NCBI GenBank assembly: GCA_950295325.1
Contig: OX485806.1
Coordinates: 58,151,169-58,215,168 of the forward strand
From: Polytrichum commune
Taxonomy: Eukaryota > Streptophyta > Polytrichopsida > Polytrichales > Polytrichaceae
Direction of reading: 5' to 3'
DNA: 64,000 nt
Every line of letters begins with the position of its first letter. The first letter of the stretch is position 1. The translations under genes were made by a program, and so were the position numbers. The notes under the pieces were generated by a model that was given only the letters and a program-made list of their open reading frames with translations, made no database searches and had not been told where the DNA came from. This document shows, in pieces, positions 13,560 to 25,855 of this stretch.

Positions 13560-16015
13560 AAGTTAGGATGCTAGCATTAAAATTTAGAATTGATAGGGAA
13601 TTTAGGGAAAATTAGTTCATTTAGCATTTAGCCTAGAAGAAGGAAAATGAATTACCAAGGATTTTGGAACTTCAACCAGATGAAACGAAAATCTAATGAA
13701 GGGTAAGGTTGGCCAAAATAAAAACTAATTAGAGAAAACATGCTAGCTAGTAAAAAAAACTAGGTAAGATTTCACTTAGTAGATGATAGCTAAGCAAATA
13801 TTGATTTATTAGTTAATATGAGCTACACAAGACAATTAGAGGTGTTTGGCGTAAGAAGACAAAATCAACAAGAAGCATAGAAAAAAAAACAAGGTGGCTA
13901 CTTGCCCACTTGCCACATTGCCAACTCGATGGCAAAAAATTAAAACATTTTTAAGGTCTCCTGTCGGAGCCACCTTGGCGAGAGGGTGCCAACATCAACC
14001 GGGAGAACCCCGAGAGTAAATTTTGGAGAAGGATTTGAAGAATGAAACCGGTGGCGGAGGGGTCCAACCATTTTTTGAGAAAGTTTAAAAACCACCTCCT
14101 TCCACTTTGTATTTTTTTCTTTCTACATGCTTGGGCGAAGCCCTGCTTTTATGTAGTTAAGGAAAAGCTTCTACCTTGCCTTCTCAATGGCCTAATAGCA
14201 AGGCTTGAAAAAATCCTCTTCTATCTCTCATAGTTAGAATATGTGTTTGTTAACATACAAAAATTCTTCATTTTTTATTGTAGAGATATGTTAGATTGTA
14301 CGATTACAAGTAGAATCATTGTAGACCTCAGCCGCCGATGGCCTGAACACTTAGTTCATAATTTAAAACAAAATACTTATCATTTTTATCGTATCGAGAT
14401 TTTCTATAACAATCTGTAGCCGTTTTTTCATTAGTGATTTGTTTAAGATAGCAATTAGTTATGAATTTTAAATAATGGAATAAAAAAAAAGTGTTCCTTT
14501 GGGTAGCGGTTGCTAGCTCATACCCGCTAGCCCAATAAAATTTTTAATTTTTAAAATTTGTATTTTCTCCAAGTAGATATTTTATCTAGCTTTTCGAGGT
14601 TGTTTAGAACGTTTGATTTGAATGATACATGAATTAGATATCAATTTTTGAAGGCGGGATACGTAGTTTGAGACTTCCTAGTTAACTGTTGTATTACAAG
14701 GAATTTGCTGGATTCATCTTGGTTTAACTTGCTAATATCATATTTTTCTCATTTACACCTTGTTAATAACTTTCTAATGGTGTATGGAAAGCTCATATCC
14801 AAGTAGTAATGAATTTACTATGAATTTTTGAAGTTGGAAGTTGGATAGCTACAAGGAAGAAGACAAGGTCAACGTCCGCGAAATGGAGCAAAAAATGATG
14901 TTGCGGCTCGGCCTACATCGAGCTCAATCAACCGAGGAGAATTGAGGTAAACTACCTAACCCTAGCCTTTCATTTAGGATTGGAGGGAGCGCGACCAATG
15001 TATGCATCCCTAAACCCATTCACCTATTTCGTAAGGTCAAGTGGTTTGACCACTTGACCGCCAAGGGGGTACCTAACTTCATTGTTATCGGGCCCCTTGG
15101 TATGTTTTGTGGTTAGTTGGATTATTCACCTACACGACTTATCTGAATGTTGTTGGCCCCATAGATTGGGAGTAATGGCCCCAATTTATGAAGATTCTGC
15201 TACATGTTGAACATACAGGTTGTCCGTCATCCTAGTCCCATTAAGTTGCATTTCGTGGTCTATCCAGTGTAAACACACTTAACAATTAAAAACATACAAA
15301 ACAAATCGTAAACCCTTGTTGGCAAGTGACCCGAATCGGAAACTTAACTCGGTAGGCTGACACCACCCTTCGGACCGTTGAAGTCCGAAGGGTTTGAGAT
15401 GTCAGTCGACCTTTAAAGAACCTGCACGAGGTCTTAGAAGGTTCCGAGCTAAGGGGTGCACCAACCAGGTAAGGGATGATGCCTAATATATGAATGTAGT
15501 AAGGTGGGATGTGTAAACAAAATGAACTAAATAAGAAGGAATTTGTATAAAGGGTGGGATTTAGGCCAAGTCCCCCCGCTTAGGAAATTAAATATAATCA
15601 AGTAAAGAAATTAAAAAGAATTGAATAGTCCATCAAATCGTCGTTATTCTGTTCATCAAGCTATGGGTGGCATGAGTCATACCCGGTTGGTATATATGAG
15701 AGCCATCTCAATTTATAAGTTAGGACTGTCCTGGTTCCAAGGCTGGTGCGTCTGTGCTTAGAATAGATTGTAGGTTTAGATTAGAACTAGATATGAAATT
15801 GATTAGTGGAGTTTAAAGCCACAATAGTAAAAAAACGAAGGTCCAACCTCCGGAGGTACTACAACGCATATTGAATTCCCTTCCAAAAATCTAAGTTCTC
15901 ACGTTATACACCTATCATCCGGGTTTGGCTTGGGCACGTGCAAGTGCATACCATCTTCATAGAAGGGTTTATGTGATATTTTAAGGCTCCCTTAGAATGC
16001 GGTGGCCCAAACGCG
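13560..16015. repeat. diverged dispersed repeat, copy B (about 2.4 kb)
   Basis: The second half (about 14,900-16,010) matches copy A at 6,800-7,810 in sequence order. Landmarks are TGTTGGCCCCA, GGAAACTTAACTC, GGGTGCACCAA and TTTGGCTTGGGCAC. The first half is AT-rich with a weak parallel to copy A. No coding capacity was seen. Element class unknown. Confidence 0.5.
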
Positions 16016-17058
16016 CCACACTGCCACTTGCAAACACATTTTCTAGCACAGATCCGCACACCCAATTCTTCCCTTCCCGTCGTCCATCATAACTTACGTG
16101 ACCCTGAGGTACCCTCTTTTTTGAAACTGCCCACGCGTTTTGTAGGCATTCCCATCCGCAACAACACTTTAATGCCCACCTCCTATCTCCCACTCATGCT
16201 CTACCTTCATTACTCATCATGGGAGGGCTTCCACATGTTATTTCTCCCTTTGCTCTCCTACTCTTGCTTGCCTAAATGAACTCTCCACCTCCTACCTCCC
16301 GTAACCCCTCCAACCTTTTATTTTCGCGTTGCCCGCCATCTTCGGGCCGCCCCAAAGAAAAAACCAGGTTTTACATTTCTCATTGGTTTTTCATCCCTTG
16401 TAAAACTCCACCTTCCCGTGCACAGTAATTGCACTTACCTTTTTATTTTAATTTATCTCATTTTCTCTCTTCTTAAGGGTAAGGTTCACCTGTTTAGCTT
16501 GTCTTTTTACTTCTCAACAATTACGTTAGGGTTTAATAACATGTGAGAAAATACTCAAAAAAATAGTGTAAGAATGAAATTGAAACTCTTAAGATTTCAA
16601 AGAATTAATGCAACTTTGAGAAACAAAGTGACATTGAATCAAACTTTAGCTCTCATTAATAATTTGATAGAATTGAGTTCAAGACTATTATTAATTTCAT
16701 AAAGAAATGCTTATGGATGAACTCGTTAAAAAATAATCTTGAAATTGATTGTTTATAAACTCGAAAAGAATATAGCTTGTACTTTGTAAAGAACAACCAA
16801 AATATATCATAAATGGAATGATTTATAATGTTGTATGCTTATGTATGATAAGCATTTTATTTATGAGTATATCAATATAATTAATTTTTTCATATGCATT
16901 CTTAAAACACTTAGAAGAATTATAATAGTAACACTGAAACTAAAAGACAAAAACTCAAAAACATGCATTTCTCTTTAAGACATTGACATTTAATTCTCAC
17001 TAATACCTTAACTTATCAATGAAGTGATTCAATATTATGCAATATAACATACATTATT

Positions 17059-17091
<33 letters not shown>

Positions 17092-19640
17092 GATTGGATA
17101 TACCATGGAAATTATCGAAAGAACTAAAAACTTGATTTTCTTTGGAAAATTCAATTAAAGCTCTCAAAAATTTATTTTATCATCAATAATCAATCATTTT
17201 GATTGACATGATTTATTTTAAAGAGATTTAGATGGAATTTTAAGATATTAACACACCCTTAGGAATGAGCTTTATTTTAGTTGTTTCACAATCAATGGAC
17301 CTTACATTGAGAGCGGATATAATTAATATTGTGATCTTAATAATTTCAAAGTAATCATATTCAAATCATAAGGAAAAATAAAGGTTAACACATGAAACAA
17401 TGGGTTTTGATCGACCACATTAATGAGGTTTGGTATCATTTAAGTGATTATAAATTAACCTAATGTTTCATCAAGAGTCTAACTAGCTTATTGTAAAAGA
17501 ACAATCCATGATGTTCATCATTAATTAGTGCAGAATCTTTTGGAATATCTAAAGTTTTTAAAATAAAATCTTATTAACTATTGATTAATATTTCATTGTG
17601 GTTCCATATATTTAAAGCAACAAGAGGTGATGTAATAATTACTTTTTTGTGGCAATGTTTTTGTATATTCATTTTATTTTAATAGACCGTTAATAATATT
17701 AACTAGGTAATTGGCAAACACGATTAGTATTTATTTTCTCGATGTTGTTTGTCAACCTATTTTCACATTGTCCTCCATGTTCTAGTTCACTAACATACAA
17801 ATGAAGCCTTGTGGATTTAGACTACAAATTGCCACTACACAAATGATATGATGAAGTCACGTATGGGCATGATGCCCATAAAATGTTACTATGGTATAAA
17901 TTTATTTACCACAAGATGTATTTGTTACAATATCCCCACAATAGTTGATTTTTACTATGATTGATAAATTAACAATTTGTTTACAAACAAATTCATGTCA
18001 GTAATACCTGCCTACCAATTCTATGGAAAACCCCCCCTTAGGAAGTTGGAAAAAATAAAACACTCTAAATCATATCATTGATATTGGATTTCCAGTAGTC
18101 CATCGGCTCATTCCACTTCACATTGTCAATCTACATTTAACATCTTGCAGTAGTCAAGTCAAGGCAACTCCCCACATTGTTTTTGCATAAGAGTTTAAGG
18201 GCCATGGTCCAAAATTTATAGCCCTCCCCGACTTGGAGAATTGAGCCATGACATTGGTGACAAAGTTGCCAATCGTAAAATTCTCAGCCACTTTGGTGTA
18301 ATATGTGGACATATCTTGATGTCTCGTACTCTAGACCTAAACAAACCGGGTGCCACCCATCACCGCTTATTTATCAATTTATTTTTAGATTTTCTGGTTC
18401 TTGCATGCCACAATGATTCAACATTCTCACTTATGTGCAATGCGCACCCCCAACCGCGTCCGTCTAATTAGCACAGATCTCTTAGATCCAAGATCTTTTT
18501 GGGGATTTTTGTTGGAAATTTTTTTTTGAGGGGGAAATAATTTTTCCTTTTGATTCACACTTAAGATTAAGGCCTCCATCCCCACACATAATTTGATTGG
18601 ATGGAAAAGATGGCCAACAGCTAACCCTTTAGCCTTAATGGTCACAAAATGAATTGGTTGGGTGGGATGGTGGCCAAACCCAACCTTGAGCTTATTAGCC
18701 TTAAATGGTCACACATGAAGGCTAAGATGTATGCATGAACTCCAATGGGATGTAAAGTGTGAATCAAAGGTCCAAAAAACAAAAATACGTATAATTACAT
18801 ATAAAAATAAGGACTTGAATTTGCAAAAAACAATAATCCCGGATTTGAGATTTTATTTTTGTAATTTTATATGTTTTGTTGGCTTTTGTTCTTGAGTTCT
18901 TGGCCCTCTCATGCATAGTTGCATCTGCCCAACTCACCATCACGTCCGTCCAACTTGCCATTGCCTCTCACCTTCTTAACGTCTCTTTCGCTAATCACGA
19001 CATCATGTTCCACTCCACAACTGCCTCTTCCCTCCATTGCATCAAATCTCTTTCACTCTTTTCCTTGCCGTTTTTTTCTTCCTTCCATGCTCCCTACTTT
19101 GGAACCTCTTTGTTCCTCCTCTTACACACCTTTATAATGAAGAAGGTTGAGGATTTTGGATGAGGTTACGTGATTAAGGACCTCTCACCTAGAAAAATGA
19201 GCCATGCAAGTCCATCATCCACCCTCATTCTCCACACTAATATCATCCTCACTACTAGAAGGCAATTTCCACATTGACCACCTATCACCTAGTGATGGAC
19301 GCCGTGGGTCGTTCCTTTGTAATTAGCTAAGAAGACTCACGATAAGACATCATGTAAATTTATATTCGCTTGAGAACTACCGTGTCTCATTAATATGCTC
19401 GGTCTCGAATTAGTAATCTCTCTCTTCTCCTTGTGATATGAATATAATTATTAGAGTGAATACAATCTCATTATCATATATTCTCACTCTCAATGTAAGG
19501 CATCATTGATAATAAGAACAATTAGATTAGAGAAGGTTTCAAGAGGTATAACAATATCGTTGATAACAATATAATTTTTCAATAGGTTATATAAGTCTTC
19601 AAGGAGTTAAGTTCGTAGTTCATAAACATCAATCACATAC
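16016..19640. other. AT-rich spacer with a (TA)n microsatellite
   Basis: No gene supported. A TA dinucleotide run lies at about 17,060-17,092. An open frame at 18,876-19,163 (+) starts with a hydrophobic stretch that mimics a signal peptide, but it lacks any domain and is followed by low-complexity serine/leucine. It is not called. Confidence 0.55.
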
Positions 19641-19663
19641 TTTATAATACTACTTCATAACTT

Positions 19664-20055
19664 ATAATAATAAGAAAGATGTTGTGTTCTTGAATCTTCC
19701 TTTTTAAGCTCAAGTGTTACTACTTATAATATTGTAACTTTGATGTGTAATATATAATAGTTATAACCTTATATCCAAAACACCATTGATTGTTTTGCAA
19801 TATCACGTTTTTACTTCAAAGTGTTTCTTGATGACGAGAGTAATTATTACTCCATAATTTATAATAATAAGAAAAATGTTGTGTTCTTGAATCTTCCTTT
19901 TTAAGCTCAAGTGTTACTACTTATAGTATTGTAACTTTGATATGTGTAACATATAGTCGTTATAACCTTATATCCAAAACACCATTAATTGTTTTGCAAT
20001 GTGACGTTTTTACTTCAAGTGTTTTTTGATGACGAGAGTAATTATGTCTCTCTTG
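19664..20055. repeat. 197-bp tandem duplication
   Basis: The block starting ATAATAATAAGAAAGATG at 19,664 is repeated starting at 19,861. Both copies contain TGTTGTGTTCTTGAATCTTC and end in GATGACGAGAGTAATTAT. The copies differ by a few substitutions and small indels. Confidence 0.9.
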
Positions 20056-22420
20056 AGATTTGCTCAAGAGAGAGAACTTTTCTCTTTGATAGTTAATCCT
20101 TCACTTGTAATGACATCCAACAACTCACAAGAATCTTAAAGGTAAGAAGTTTCAATAACAATTGTTGTGAGTAGTTAATCAATCAATCTTTGTTATGTTA
20201 GTATCAATAACATCTTTGTTAATATCCTTACAATTTACTTAAAGACTTAAATATGAGTAAGTTCAACTATCATGCATAAGTCACATAATATATATAGGTA
20301 GTTTATGTTGAGAAGTTTCTTTCAATTAATCGTATATCTTTCTTAGTAATATTTAAGAAGTCTTACTCTCAATTTAATTGAAATATGTATGCAATTCTTA
20401 TCAACTCAATCTTAATCACTCTATCACTTTATATTTGGATAATTCCCTTTTGAGGAGTTCAATGATAACTTCCACTTTTAAGAGACAATATTGTTTCTTT
20501 TATTCACGTTGTATGAATTGACGTTTGCTTCATCATAACAACATCTTTCAAAGTTCCATTGATTCTCCGAATATTCATGAACGTTTTGTTCTCATCCTCA
20601 CACTAATTTTTTGAGTTCTTTCTCAAAAGTATCTACTCTTCTCTTGCTTTTCAATCACTTAAGTTACAAAGGTACCACTTGACAACTCGTAGTTCCATTT
20701 GAGAAAGAAAGAGAAAGATAAAGATCACTCATGTTCGTAGAAAAGATAAATATATTGCAAAACTTCCTCAAGAGGAGAGTTACAAAAAGCTCAAGTGATT
20801 CTTGACACTCAAATTTAAGATAACTTCGTCGTATTGAAAGTGAGGTGTAGTCTCCTAAAATTGCTTCCCTTATATAGCCTTTTCTATCTAACTCAAAATC
20901 TAAATTTAGAGTGGTTGTTATATCCACTTCTCTAAATAACTATCTATCTCTGACATATGTAGATGATATCTATCACAAACGGTTATAACCGTCAAGACAC
21001 CTTAATGTTCGTCTCTTTAAGATTCCACTATATCTTTGCCGTGGCTACATTACAAATCCCTTCTAAGAATCACCAAATCTTACATAATTGATTGATTTGA
21101 ATCCAATGATTTGTACTTTAATTCATACTAAAAGAATGTACCATAGTCCTATATACTCCTTGTATTTGCTTAATGCTCTTCTTTCATAATTTTTTTAAAC
21201 AAAATCTCGTATACTTATACTAATGGAATGTAATCCTAGTCCTATATACTTTTTAATATCCCTATATACCCCTATATACTCCTCATATAAGTCTTTTCAT
21301 ACTTGCATAATGATCCTTTATCTCTAAATACTAAGTTTCCTTCACTAAGCCGTTGGGGACCCATTGCCATGGTTAAGGGGCCCTATAACCGCGCAACTTC
21401 CTTGTATCTCCGTGGAAAGGGGGCCTAAAACCGTGGCCGAGCTCCTAAAGTCGTGGTTGAGAGCTCCCGACTCTCTTCGGCGTTCTTCTTCGTTCTTCTT
21501 CATGAATTCTTCCTTGCTTTTGCATGCTTGGTGATTAAGTGCCGTTGGGCACTTCCTTCTCTTTGAAATTGTTTTCTTCTTCTCTTGGTAGTGTTGTGAC
21601 TCAACACCTAGGAACCCCGTCTCTTTGAATGTCTAGGATGTGGTGCCATTGTTTACCAATAATATAAAAAAAAATTGTTTTTTTACCCCATTTGTATCTC
21701 AAACCCCTATATTATTAGCCACACAACTTCATTAGCAATATTTTTCTTGTAGCTAGCTCAAGATACTTGATATATCCAACTCCATACAATTATCAAGACC
21801 CCACCAATAACCTTAAAGTCCCCACCACACGTCCAACAATAGTTTCTTTGTTAACATCTATTTTTTTAGTTTTATTTGATTTTTTGCTTATTTGTTTCCT
21901 CATTTATTGATTCTTGTATTTTTGGTTGATTCCAATATGGTCACTTCTATATACTATTAACAATGCCTCCCTTTTAAATCAAATACCATGATTGGAAATT
22001 TGTAAGGCCCTATTGGTAACCTTCTTCATGTTCGAATAACTTTCACTCTACATTATTGGCCCCTACTTGATTCCATCATGTGTTCGTTGATATCTAGTGG
22101 AATTGGAGAAAAACTTGATGGGTGCTTGATGGAAACACCTAGCCGCTTGGCCTGATTTAATGTGTTGGGTGAGCTTGGTTAGGCATTTGGAGACCTTGAT
22201 TGAGATCGGAAACTTCATAACTCTACTAAAGGTTTTCATATTGCACTATTTCTTATTCACTGGTCCAAAGAGTTGATTTTTGACTCATACTATGTAATTG
22301 GTTCCAAGCTCGTAGTTGGCTTTGACTTTGGCTTCAATGTTGATTTGGAGGAGATAAATTGGCTATTGGAGTGGAAATGAGTGTTGGTGAGTCTTCAGTT
22401 TCCACTCGCAAAGGTCCAGC
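20056..22420. other. AT-rich spacer, no gene seen
   Basis: No reading frame with a recognisable domain on either strand. An 87-codon minus-strand frame at 20,664-20,927 has no match I know. Confidence 0.5.
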
Positions 22421-22425
22421 TTCAT

Positions 22426-23053
22426 TATTGCACACCTTTCCATGAGGAATACCCAAAACACCATGGACACAAAGGGGACCCTGGAGTGACACCTGGGATT
22501 TGTGGCCCGCCGTTGATGAGAAGGCCTAAGTGATCCTAGTGTGGGTGAGGGCCCCGGGCGTTGCGAACACCTCCCACCAACGGACACTAGGAGTCATAAG
22601 GGTAAGGGAATCAGCTATGCGTAGCTTACGGCGTGTCAATTCTAGAATGCTCAAGAACACCTTAATTGGAGGTGTGAGCTAGCAAATATGGCAATTTGAG
22701 TGGGGAGCTATCCTGGGACAACCCCTTGGTATAGCAGTGGCTTGGAAATGGCTCTCCAAACTGCCAAGGTTTGAATATGCATAACTTCCTTGATATTTGG
22801 CAAGCAATGAATCCATAAGCATCTACGTGAAATGTAGATGACGATGGAGTGGTCATATGCAAGCACCAAAGAACATACAAGATGTTATGCTATTTTGAAG
22901 TTGCTAGGGGCATCTAGTCCTAGCTAAGGTAAAATGTCTATTTGGTCCAACTCTTGATAGATAGACAAAAGGTTTATTTACGGTGGGGCATGAGCCCTAT
23001 CAAAAATCCTAGAGGCTTATATGGGGGAGACGACGTGGTTGGCCAAACCCACC
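22426..23053 (+). mobile_element. family-A solo LTR, left part (split by nested insertion)
   Basis: The plus strand reads in the family's sense orientation, starting TATTGCACACC (the decayed form of TGTCGCGCACC) and running to GGCCAAACCCACC. The rest of this LTR resumes at 40,956 (CACCTGACGCCGAAC) and ends GTTGTGACA at 41,299. The outside flanks are a perfect 5-bp duplication, TTCAT at 22,421-22,425 and 41,300-41,304. The two parts are therefore one solo LTR split by the 18-kb insertion at 23,054-40,955, whose own target duplication is CACC. Confidence 0.9.
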
Positions 23054-23589
23054 TGTCGTGTAAATACCGATCGTGTGTCACTGCAGCTCGAGTACCAACC
23101 ACCACTAATAAACAACACTAAAACATAGCAAGGTCACACATGAACAACACATCTCGACAGAGAAGGAAGAGAGTGGAACACTCATAATAGCTTTAAATCT
23201 CTCTTCAAATGTATACAATTAATCAAGCTATCTCTCACTCCACCATGGGAGAATCCAAGAGTGCAAGAGAGGGGAGAAGAACTCAATATTTATTGCAAAA
23301 ACATGCAATCTACACCTCACACAAGCTCTCTCCACACACTCATTCACAAGACTTGACTTGGCAAGAATGCCAAGCCAAGGAGGAGGCTCCTCACTTTCCA
23401 AAACTAAGGTTCATCCATCCAACTCAAAATGGATGAAGCCCAACGGATAAGGTGCGGCCGTCGACGCCGCATACCGTGACAGCTGTCATGTAAATACCGA
23501 TTGTGTATCACTGCAGCTCGAGTACCAACCTCCATTAACAAACAAAACTAAAACATAGCAAGGTCACACATGAACAACACATCTCGACA
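23054..23589 (-). repeat. 3' terminal region of copy 1: 106-bp direct repeats flanking a ~322-bp segment
   Basis: Two 106-bp units (23,054-23,159 and 23,484-23,589), each running TGTC(G/A)TGTAAATACC to CATCTCGACA, flank 23,160-23,481. That middle segment ends CATACCGTGACA and recurs at 40,621-40,955 at the other end of the element. The segment shared by both element ends must belong to the LTR. The duplicated 106-bp unit sits directly against the polypurine tract. Possible explanations are an LTR rearrangement or partial LTR duplication. Confidence 0.7.
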
Positions 23590-23591
23590 TG

Positions 23592-23599
23592 CCCCCCTT
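23592..23599 (-). promoter_or_regulatory. polypurine tract of copy 1
   Basis: The minus strand reads AAGGGGGG followed by CA and then TGTCGAGATG, the start of the terminal repeat. A purine run immediately upstream of the 3' LTR is the plus-strand DNA primer of LTR retrotransposons, and it confirms the minus orientation of the element. Confidence 0.8.
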
Positions 23600-23873
23600 A
23601 GTTGACTATGGAGTCCCGCCAAGCAGCTAGGACAAAGTTAATCCAAGGGTATGGATAATGAAGGATTGCTCCGCAACCAACTAATGTAGCGAACGTCATC
23701 CCAAGGAACTGTAGGCTGGGTGCAATGTGAGCCCCATCCTTAATCGCCTCTGATGGTTGGCCATCAGATTCCACAGAATTAATTTCATTGCCTCATGTCG
23801 ATTGCGTTTCTAAGCCATAATTTCTCATCTTCCATTTGGGCAGGCCCAAGATGATGAACACCACACATGATCA

Positions 23874-24744
23874 TTAAATATGATTGGTGGAAGCACTAAG
23901 TACCGAAAATCCTTGACAGCGAGGACAACTCCCCGGTCCAAATGGTATAGAAGTCAAGGGTGGCCTCAAGCATGCCATGTGCCAACCACGTTGACACTGA
24001 TCACACAAAAGCATAGTAGCCGCTACTTTCTTATTTCCAAACACAAAACATGGAAGACCCTCTGGCACGATGGCTAGTTCATGATGAATTGTACCCTCAA
24101 TGGGTAGATGACATGGGGCACAGTTTTTGGAATGCTCGCGACATTCCCTGCCATCATTGCCTTCCAACAACAACAAACCACTTGGCAACACCTCCTTCAC
24201 CCGAAGGATAGTGTGCCCCGCCTTGATATCCAATGTTGTAGGCGCCTCACATTGGAGATAAACATAATCCCTTTGCCGGAATCTCTGCAACTGAGGTCGG
24301 TAAGCACCACTGCGAATGCGTGCATAACGCAATGTGTCACGGTGCTGAGAAATGGACAAATTCTCCATGGCCATAGGCATGGCCCTCTGGAAGAATTGAG
24401 CCCGCTCCTACAAACACTCTGCCCAAATGTTTGGGTCATCCAAGTCCACAACAAAAGCTAACTTTTCCCGAATAGAACTTGGGAGAATATGCTCACGTCC
24501 ATACAATAACTGATACGGGTTGTAGGATGCCAAAGAGGCATGCCTACTAAATCGATAGCCCATAGCAATCCAAGGCAACATAAGATCCCAATCCCGGTGG
24601 CTTCCCCGAAGTAATCCATACTTCCTCAAGCCACATTTGGTTGTCTGAACAACCCGTTCAGCCAAGCCATCTGCCTCCGGATGATCTCGAGAGGTGGTGC
24701 GGTGATCTATGAGCACCTTAGTGCACAACTCCTCAAAAGTTTTC
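23874..24744 (-). pseudogene. integrase C-terminal half with PHD finger (copy 1)
   Basis: Gypsy integrase joins reverse-transcribed DNA to host DNA. Visible here is only the part after the first two catalytic acids: IDHRTTSRDHPEADGLAERV contains the HP-x-DG-x-x-E region with the third catalytic acid. The usual GYRFSRHAS...YNPYQLLYGR tail follows, then an SH3-like strand region. An in-frame TAG near 24,408 (probably former CAG) divides two otherwise continuous pieces. The C-terminus carries a PHD zinc finger: CAPC, then after a loop of about 37 residues LLCDQCQRGWHMACLRPPL and SCPRCQG, giving the C4HC3 ligand set. PHD fingers bind histone H3 tails, so this could steer integration where other gypsy elements use a chromodomain. 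The 5' side is cut at about 24,745 by a family-A LTR. Confidence 0.85.
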
Positions 24745-25680
24745 CTTGCAACCCTTGCTAGTTTTCCTTCACTTAGCTTGACCGCCTTTCCAACCTAGCA
24801 AGTGCCACGAGCGCTAACCTGCACATCCCACGCACATGCATGGTTAGCTCCCAAAACCGCGGACCTTCGAGCTCATGGCTAGGTCACCAAACCCTCCTAC
24901 ACATGCATTCGGGACTCTCCCCTTCGTAGGTAGCCAATGGCTAAGGTGGACTTCCATCCATGGAAGTCCACTCTTGAGTTGATCATCGTGTTGCCAAAAC
25001 AACACTACAACTACCCGGAGCACATTGCCAAGTATCCTCCGGGGGGGTCGGTCGGCTAAGCCGCCTCACCCATATAAGCCTCTAGGACTTTAGGCGGGGC
25101 CCCTACCCCACCATCAAGTATCCTTTTGTCTCTCTACAAGGGTTGGGGCCAAGTGGACATTTTCCCTTAGCCGCTGGGGCTGGAACCCCCCAGCAGCTTC
25201 AGACCACCATAACTTCTACATATGATGTCTGATGCTCTCAAGCGACCACTCTATCGTCACCTAATCTTTGCGTAGATGCCGATGGACCCCTCACTTGCCT
25301 CATTCAGGCAAGTATTGAGGAAGTTATGGCTCTTCAAACCTTGGCAGTCCCGGGCACCACTCCCAGGTCACTGCTGTCACAGGGTGTTGTCCCGGGACAG
25401 CGCCCCACTCAAATGGCCATATCTCCTAGCTAGCACCTCCGATCGAGGTGTTCCTTAGCATTCTAGAATTCCACCACCATAAGCTACTCATAACTTATGG
25501 CCTTACCCTCATGACTCTTAGTCCCCGTGGGTGAGAGGCGTTCTCAACGCCCGGGGCCCTCACCCATGCTATGAGTACTTGGGCCCTCTCACCAATGGCG
25601 CCACAAGTCCTGGGTGTCACTGCGGGGTCCCCCTTGTGCCCATGGTGTTGCGGGCACTCCTCATGGAGAGGTGCGCGACA
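24745..25680 (-). mobile_element. family-A LTR at the left border of the 8-kb block
   Basis: The plus strand runs from TTGCAACCCTTGC (the first bases of the usual TGTCGCAACC are altered or lost) to GGTGCGCGACA. Left flank is integrase coding sequence; right flank (ATCGC) is the truncated last exon of the ParB-methylase gene. The two flanks do not repeat each other, so this is not a simple solo LTR. It marks a recombination or deletion junction, or one end of a rearranged element. It is inverted relative to the LTR at 31,701-32,673. Confidence 0.85.
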
Positions 25681-25855
25681 ATCGCCATATCATGGGCATA
25701 GATAGGCAAAGTGAAACCCATGGTGGGAGTACCAAACACATCCGCTCCAACGCCAAGTCTGAAAAAAACCACAAGAATTGTAAGAAAGAGTATGAAAAGT
25801 GTAAAATTTGAATGGACAAGGAAAATAAGCGAAGAAGGTCATCATACTCACTTAC

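Noticed and set aside
17060..17092. (TA)n run as possible origin or regulatory site
   Set aside because: A simple microsatellite in AT-rich spacer; nothing else supports a function.
18876..19163. 95-codon frame beginning like a signal peptide
   Set aside because: No domain, low-complexity continuation, and no supporting splice or homology signal.
24108..24461. 117-codon plus-strand frame
   Set aside because: It is antisense to the integrase/PHD coding sequence, which has clear motifs.
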